From: Flavobacteriaceae bacterium UBA5079
GTDB taxonomy: Bacteria > Bacteroidota > Bacteroidia > Flavobacteriales > Flavobacteriaceae
Direction of reading: 5' to 3'
Assembly: GCA_002414705.1 (NCBI GenBank)
Contig: DIAL01000098.1
Location: forward strand, 1-9,856
DNA length: 9,856 nt
A program made the position numbers and the translations under genes. Of this stretch, positions 7,275-9,856 are shown in pieces. Within the stretch, counting starts at the first letter, position 1; each line of letters begins with the position of its first letter. Under the pieces are notes generated by a model, which was not told the DNA's origin, ran no database searches, and saw nothing but the letters and a program-made list of their open reading frames with translations.

Positions 7275-9124
7275 TATTTTATAGTGTAACCTTTCCCATT
7301 TGTTTTTAACCATTGTTTTAAAACGAGTAATTTCCAAATTAATGGGTATCTGTTCCAGCTACCATTCATGTGTTGTTGAATCATTTTGAAAACCGCATCC
7401 GCATCAATATTTGGAATTTCGCGTAAACTAGCCATATCTAATTCAGATAACACATACTCTTTTAATTCGTGTTTAAACCATTCCGAAAAAGGCATTGTGA
7501 AACCTGCTTTTGGTCTGTCAAAAATCTTTTCGGGAACATATTGATAAAGTACATCTTTTAAAATTCGCTTTTGTATTTTACCATTATACTTAAAGTCTGT
7601 TGGTAATGATTGTGCAAACTCCACAATGCTATGATCCATAAGTGGTGCGCGAGCTTCTAATGAATATGCCATAGTTGCACGATCTACTTTGGTATTAATA
7701 TCCCAATTTAAATAGGTTTTAATATCAAAATCGGTTAAGCGTTCAAATAAATTTTTATGGTCATGAAATAAGTATTTCTTTTCTGGAACATCAGCATAGT
7801 CAAAATCCGATTTCAGCCAAGACATATTAACACCAGTAACAGAGGCAATATAAAGCGAATTAATATCGTCATATTGTAAACCTTTACCAATCATTTTTAA
7901 TTTGTAATAAGGTGCTAATCCGGCAATTTTGCCAATTGCATGTCTTAAAGAATTTGGTAAACTATATAAATGATTAACCTGCTTCATCCATTTGTAGCGT
8001 TCATAACCTATAAAACTTTCGTCTCCTCCATCACCTGATAGAGCAACTGTAACTTTTTTACGGGTATGTTTTGCTAATAGCATGGAAGGAATGGCGGAAG
8101 AATCCGCAAATGGTTCATCATAAAAATGTGTAAAATTATCAATGAGATCTAATCCTTCGTTATAGTTGCATTCTATAATATGATGGTCAGTTTGTAAATG
8201 ATCTGCTACTTGTTGTGCATATATGCTTTCATCAAACCCCTTTTCATTAAATTTAACGGAAAAGGTTTTTACTTTACTATCCGTTGTTTTTGTTGCTAAC
8301 GCAGCAACTACAGAAGAATCTACACCACCCGAAAGAAAAACACCTACAGGAACATCAGTAAATAAACGTGTAGAAACGGCATTACTAATTAAGTCATCTA
8401 ATTCAGAAATAGCATCTTTGTATGTGCCTTTAAACGGATTTTTAACGTCTGTATTTATATCCCAATATTTTCGTTCTTTAAAATCATACGATGTTAAATT
8501 TAATGAAAAACAATGTCCAGCCTTTAGTTTTTTAATTTCGTTAAATATAGAATGTGGATCAGGAACTGCTCCCCAAGCTAAATAATAACTGATAGCTTTA
8601 TTTGAAATAGTTAAATTGTTGTGATGCATTTGGATAGACGAAATCTGACTTGCAAATTCAAACTGCTTGTCATTTAAATAATAATAAAACGGTTTTTTTC
8701 CCAAACGATCGCGTGCGCCAAAAAGTTTTTGTTTGGTTTCATCATAAATAACAAAGGCAAACATACCACCAAGATGGGATACACAATCTTCTCCATATTC
8801 TAAATATGCTGCACAAATAACTTCGGTATCACTGGTTGTATTGAATTGATACCCTTTTGCTTCCAACTGTTTTTTTAGAACTTTAAAATTATAAACCTCA
8901 CCATTAAAAACAATATGAATGTTTTTATTGTAAGTAAATGGTTGGTTGGAGCGTTCGTCAATATCAATAATAGCTAGGCGGTTATGACCAAAAATAACAG
9001 GTTTGGAGGTGTCTCCAAAATATTTGAAATCCAATTTGTCTGGACCTCTAAATTTTGCACGTTCCAGCTTGTCTTGAATTTGATTTTTAGTATATTCTAT
9101 AGTTGATCCGTAAATTCCACACAT
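7274..9124 (-). CDS. AsnB-like glutamine-dependent amidotransferase (asparagine synthetase family), copy 1
   Basis: This 616-residue enzyme has the same two-domain layout as the copy at 3134-5023 but a quite different sequence. The glutaminase domain has Cys2 in MCGIYGS, FRGPDKLDF (25-33, lacking the second Asp of the usual RGPDD), NRLAIIDI (48-55), FNGEVYNF (73-80) and TSDTEV (97-102). The ATP-dependent domain has SGGVDS (265-270), DEPFADSSAIP (336-346), SGDGGDESFIGYERY (363-377) and KVDRATMAYSLEARAP (479-494). All key residues I can check are present, so it should transfer glutamine-derived ammonia to an adenylated carboxylate. The ATG at 9124 lies two bases after the stop of the Wzy/WaaL-type gene, and its stop overlaps the next ATG. 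The two copies probably act on different acceptors, for example two different uronic acids or an acidic substituent; this is inference. It could also serve as a housekeeping asparagine synthetase, but its place within the operon argues against that. Confidence 0.93.
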   Translation of the reverse strand: MCGIYGSTIEYTKNQIQDKLERAKFRGPDKLDFKYFGDTSKPVIFGHNRLAIIDIDERSNQPFTYNKNIHIVFNGEVYNFKVLKKQLEAKGYQFNTTSDTEVICAAYLEYGEDCVSHLGGMFAFVIYDETKQKLFGARDRLGKKPFYYYLNDKQFEFASQISSIQMHHNNLTISNKAISYYLAWGAVPDPHSIFNEIKKLKAGHCFSLNLTSYDFKERKYWDINTDVKNPFKGTYKDAISELDDLISNAVSTRLFTDVPVGVFLSGGVDSSVVAALATKTTDSKVKTFSVKFNEKGFDESIYAQQVADHLQTDHHIIECNYNEGLDLIDNFTHFYDEPFADSSAIPSMLLAKHTRKKVTVALSGDGGDESFIGYERYKWMKQVNHLYSLPNSLRHAIGKIAGLAPYYKLKMIGKGLQYDDINSLYIASVTGVNMSWLKSDFDYADVPEKKYLFHDHKNLFERLTDFDIKTYLNWDINTKVDRATMAYSLEARAPLMDHSIVEFAQSLPTDFKYNGKIQKRILKDVLYQYVPEKIFDRPKAGFTMPFSEWFKHELKEYVLSELDMASLREIPNIDADAVFKMIQQHMNGSWNRYPLIWKLLVLKQWLKTNGKGYTIK

Positions 9125-9126
9125 AA

Positions 9127-9856
9127 TTAATTGGATTTAATTTCAGCCTCTACAGGCAATTCTTGTTGTACTTTATTATATAGCCATATAGACACAAAAA
9201 GTACATCGTATTTTTCAAAATAGTTATGAGCAACCATGAGGTAGCCGATTATAGCGACTGCTAAATACGTATATTCTTGATGCGTTCGAAAAAAACGCAA
9301 ACTCCTAATGGTTATGGCTAAATAAATAATTATAATTAATAAAAAGGCTAGAATACCAGCTTCACCTAACACCATTAAAAAGGTATTGTGTACCCCATAT
9401 TCAATAGCTACTAAACTGGATTCACCTCTCATAGATTTGTAACCAGCACCAGTAATAATATTGTCGGTTATTAGGTCTGAAAAATAAGACCAAGTTTCAT
9501 TTCGGGACCCTTCAGTTATAGTTTGAGTTTCAACTTCTTCGCTATTACCAAATATACTGTGTAATGCCGAAAAACGTGCTTTATTTAGCTGAAGTGTTTC
9601 TGCAGCAGCAAAAATAATAACCAATGCTACAGCACCAACAGCAAAGGTTTGTATGTTCTTTTTATTAGCAAAAACAGAGAGGACATTAATGATAACTAAA
9701 AATAAAATAAATGATCTTGAGAGTGTGAAAATACCACAAAGTATTAAAACAAATTGAACTAGTAGTTTAAGCTTGTAATTTGGAATAATGTAAGTTAAAG
9801 CAAACCCAAAAAGGCAAATAAAACCAGCTTTGTTCGGGTTTAAATAAAAGCCACCA
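9127..9856 (-). CDS. O-antigen ligase/polymerase family membrane protein (Wzy/WaaL type), C-terminal part (cut by window edge)
   Basis: The frame has no stop from the right edge down to TAA at 9129-9127, giving 242 visible residues; the true start is outside the window. A TTG at 9624 could be taken as a start, but the 77 codons before it continue the same family, including FYLNPNKAGF near the edge and LTLSRSFILFLL, both classic Wzy_C/WaaL stretches. After several hydrophobic helices comes a long polar loop, about visible residues 86-156, containing GSRNETW (Arg118) and GAGYKSM. It ends at VHNTFLMVLGEAG, whose His156 matches the loop histidine needed by O-antigen ligases. Two more helices follow, then a short polar tail. 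It should act on the periplasmic side, polymerising lipid-linked repeat units (Wzy) or transferring glycan to an acceptor (WaaL, or a protein oligosaccharyltransferase). Sequence alone does not separate these roles; location inside a repeat-unit operon slightly favours Wzy. Confidence 0.88.
   Translation of the reverse strand, partial: GGFYLNPNKAGFICLFGFALTYIIPNYKLKLLVQFVLILCGIFTLSRSFILFLVIINVLSVFANKKNIQTFAVGAVALVIIFAAAETLQLNKARFSALHSIFGNSEEVETQTITEGSRNETWSYFSDLITDNIITGAGYKSMRGESSLVAIEYGVHNTFLMVLGEAGILAFLLIIIIYLAITIRSLRFFRTHQEYTYLAVAIIGYLMVAHNYFEKYDVLFVSIWLYNKVQQELPVEAEIKSN

Noticed and set aside
8223..8585. 120-codon open frame on the plus strand
   Set aside because: It lies wholly antisense to the well-supported amidotransferase gene, and its translation shows no domain or composition of a real protein; it arises from codon bias on the other strand.
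3134..9124. AsnB-like enzymes as lasso-peptide or other RiPP cyclases
   Set aside because: Both retain the glutaminase Cys2, and no precursor peptide, B-type protease or transporter gene is present; the neighbours are glycan genes.
9622..9624. TTG as start of a short 165-residue membrane protein
   Set aside because: The frame continues upstream without a stop to the window edge, and those 77 codons encode further Wzy/WaaL family helices, so the gene is cut by the edge rather than short.
1..9856. Mobile elements, CRISPR arrays, tRNA/rRNA genes, phage or defence systems
   Set aside because: No transposase, integrase, direct repeat array, RNA-gene consensus or defence-type domain is visible; nearly every base is inside a glycan-related gene.

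Overview
This AT-rich window holds one block of nine closely packed genes, all on the minus strand. It reads as part of a surface-polysaccharide (O-antigen, capsule or exopolysaccharide) biosynthesis operon. Base composition, protein style (Lys/Asn/Ile-rich), the lack of clear Shine-Dalgarno sequences before the ATGs and the gene content suggest a Bacteroidota member, probably a marine or soil Flavobacteriaceae. That assignment is inferred from overall character, not from a marker gene.

In transcription order (high to low coordinates) the genes are: the C-terminal part of a Wzy/WaaL-type membrane protein (cut by the right edge); an AsnB-like glutamine amidotransferase; two consecutive GT4 glycosyltransferases; a second, clearly different AsnB-like amidotransferase; a third GT4 glycosyltransferase; a DegT/DnrJ/EryC1/StrS PLP-dependent sugar aminotransferase; a small monotopic phosphoglycosyl transferase (PglC/WcaJ C-terminal type); and the N-terminus of a polysaccharide-deacetylase-like protein (cut by the left edge). 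Junctions are overlaps of 1-7 bases or gaps of 1-3 bases. The one exception is a 25-base spacer before the third glycosyltransferase. I see no promoter or terminator inside the window, so transcription probably starts beyond the right edge and runs out past the left edge.

A working model: the aminotransferase makes an amino sugar nucleotide. The phosphoglycosyl transferase loads the first sugar phosphate on undecaprenyl phosphate at the inner membrane. The three GT4 enzymes extend the repeat unit, and the two AsnB-like enzymes probably convert carboxyl groups (uronic acid or acidic substituents) to amides. The Wzy/WaaL-type protein then polymerises or transfers the chain outside the membrane. 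The flippase, sugar-nucleotide dehydratase/dehydrogenase and export genes expected for a complete pathway are not in the window. The most distinctive point is two full-length, divergent amidotransferases in one glycan operon, each directly followed by a glycosyltransferase gene. I see no mobile element, CRISPR array, RNA gene or clearly new system.
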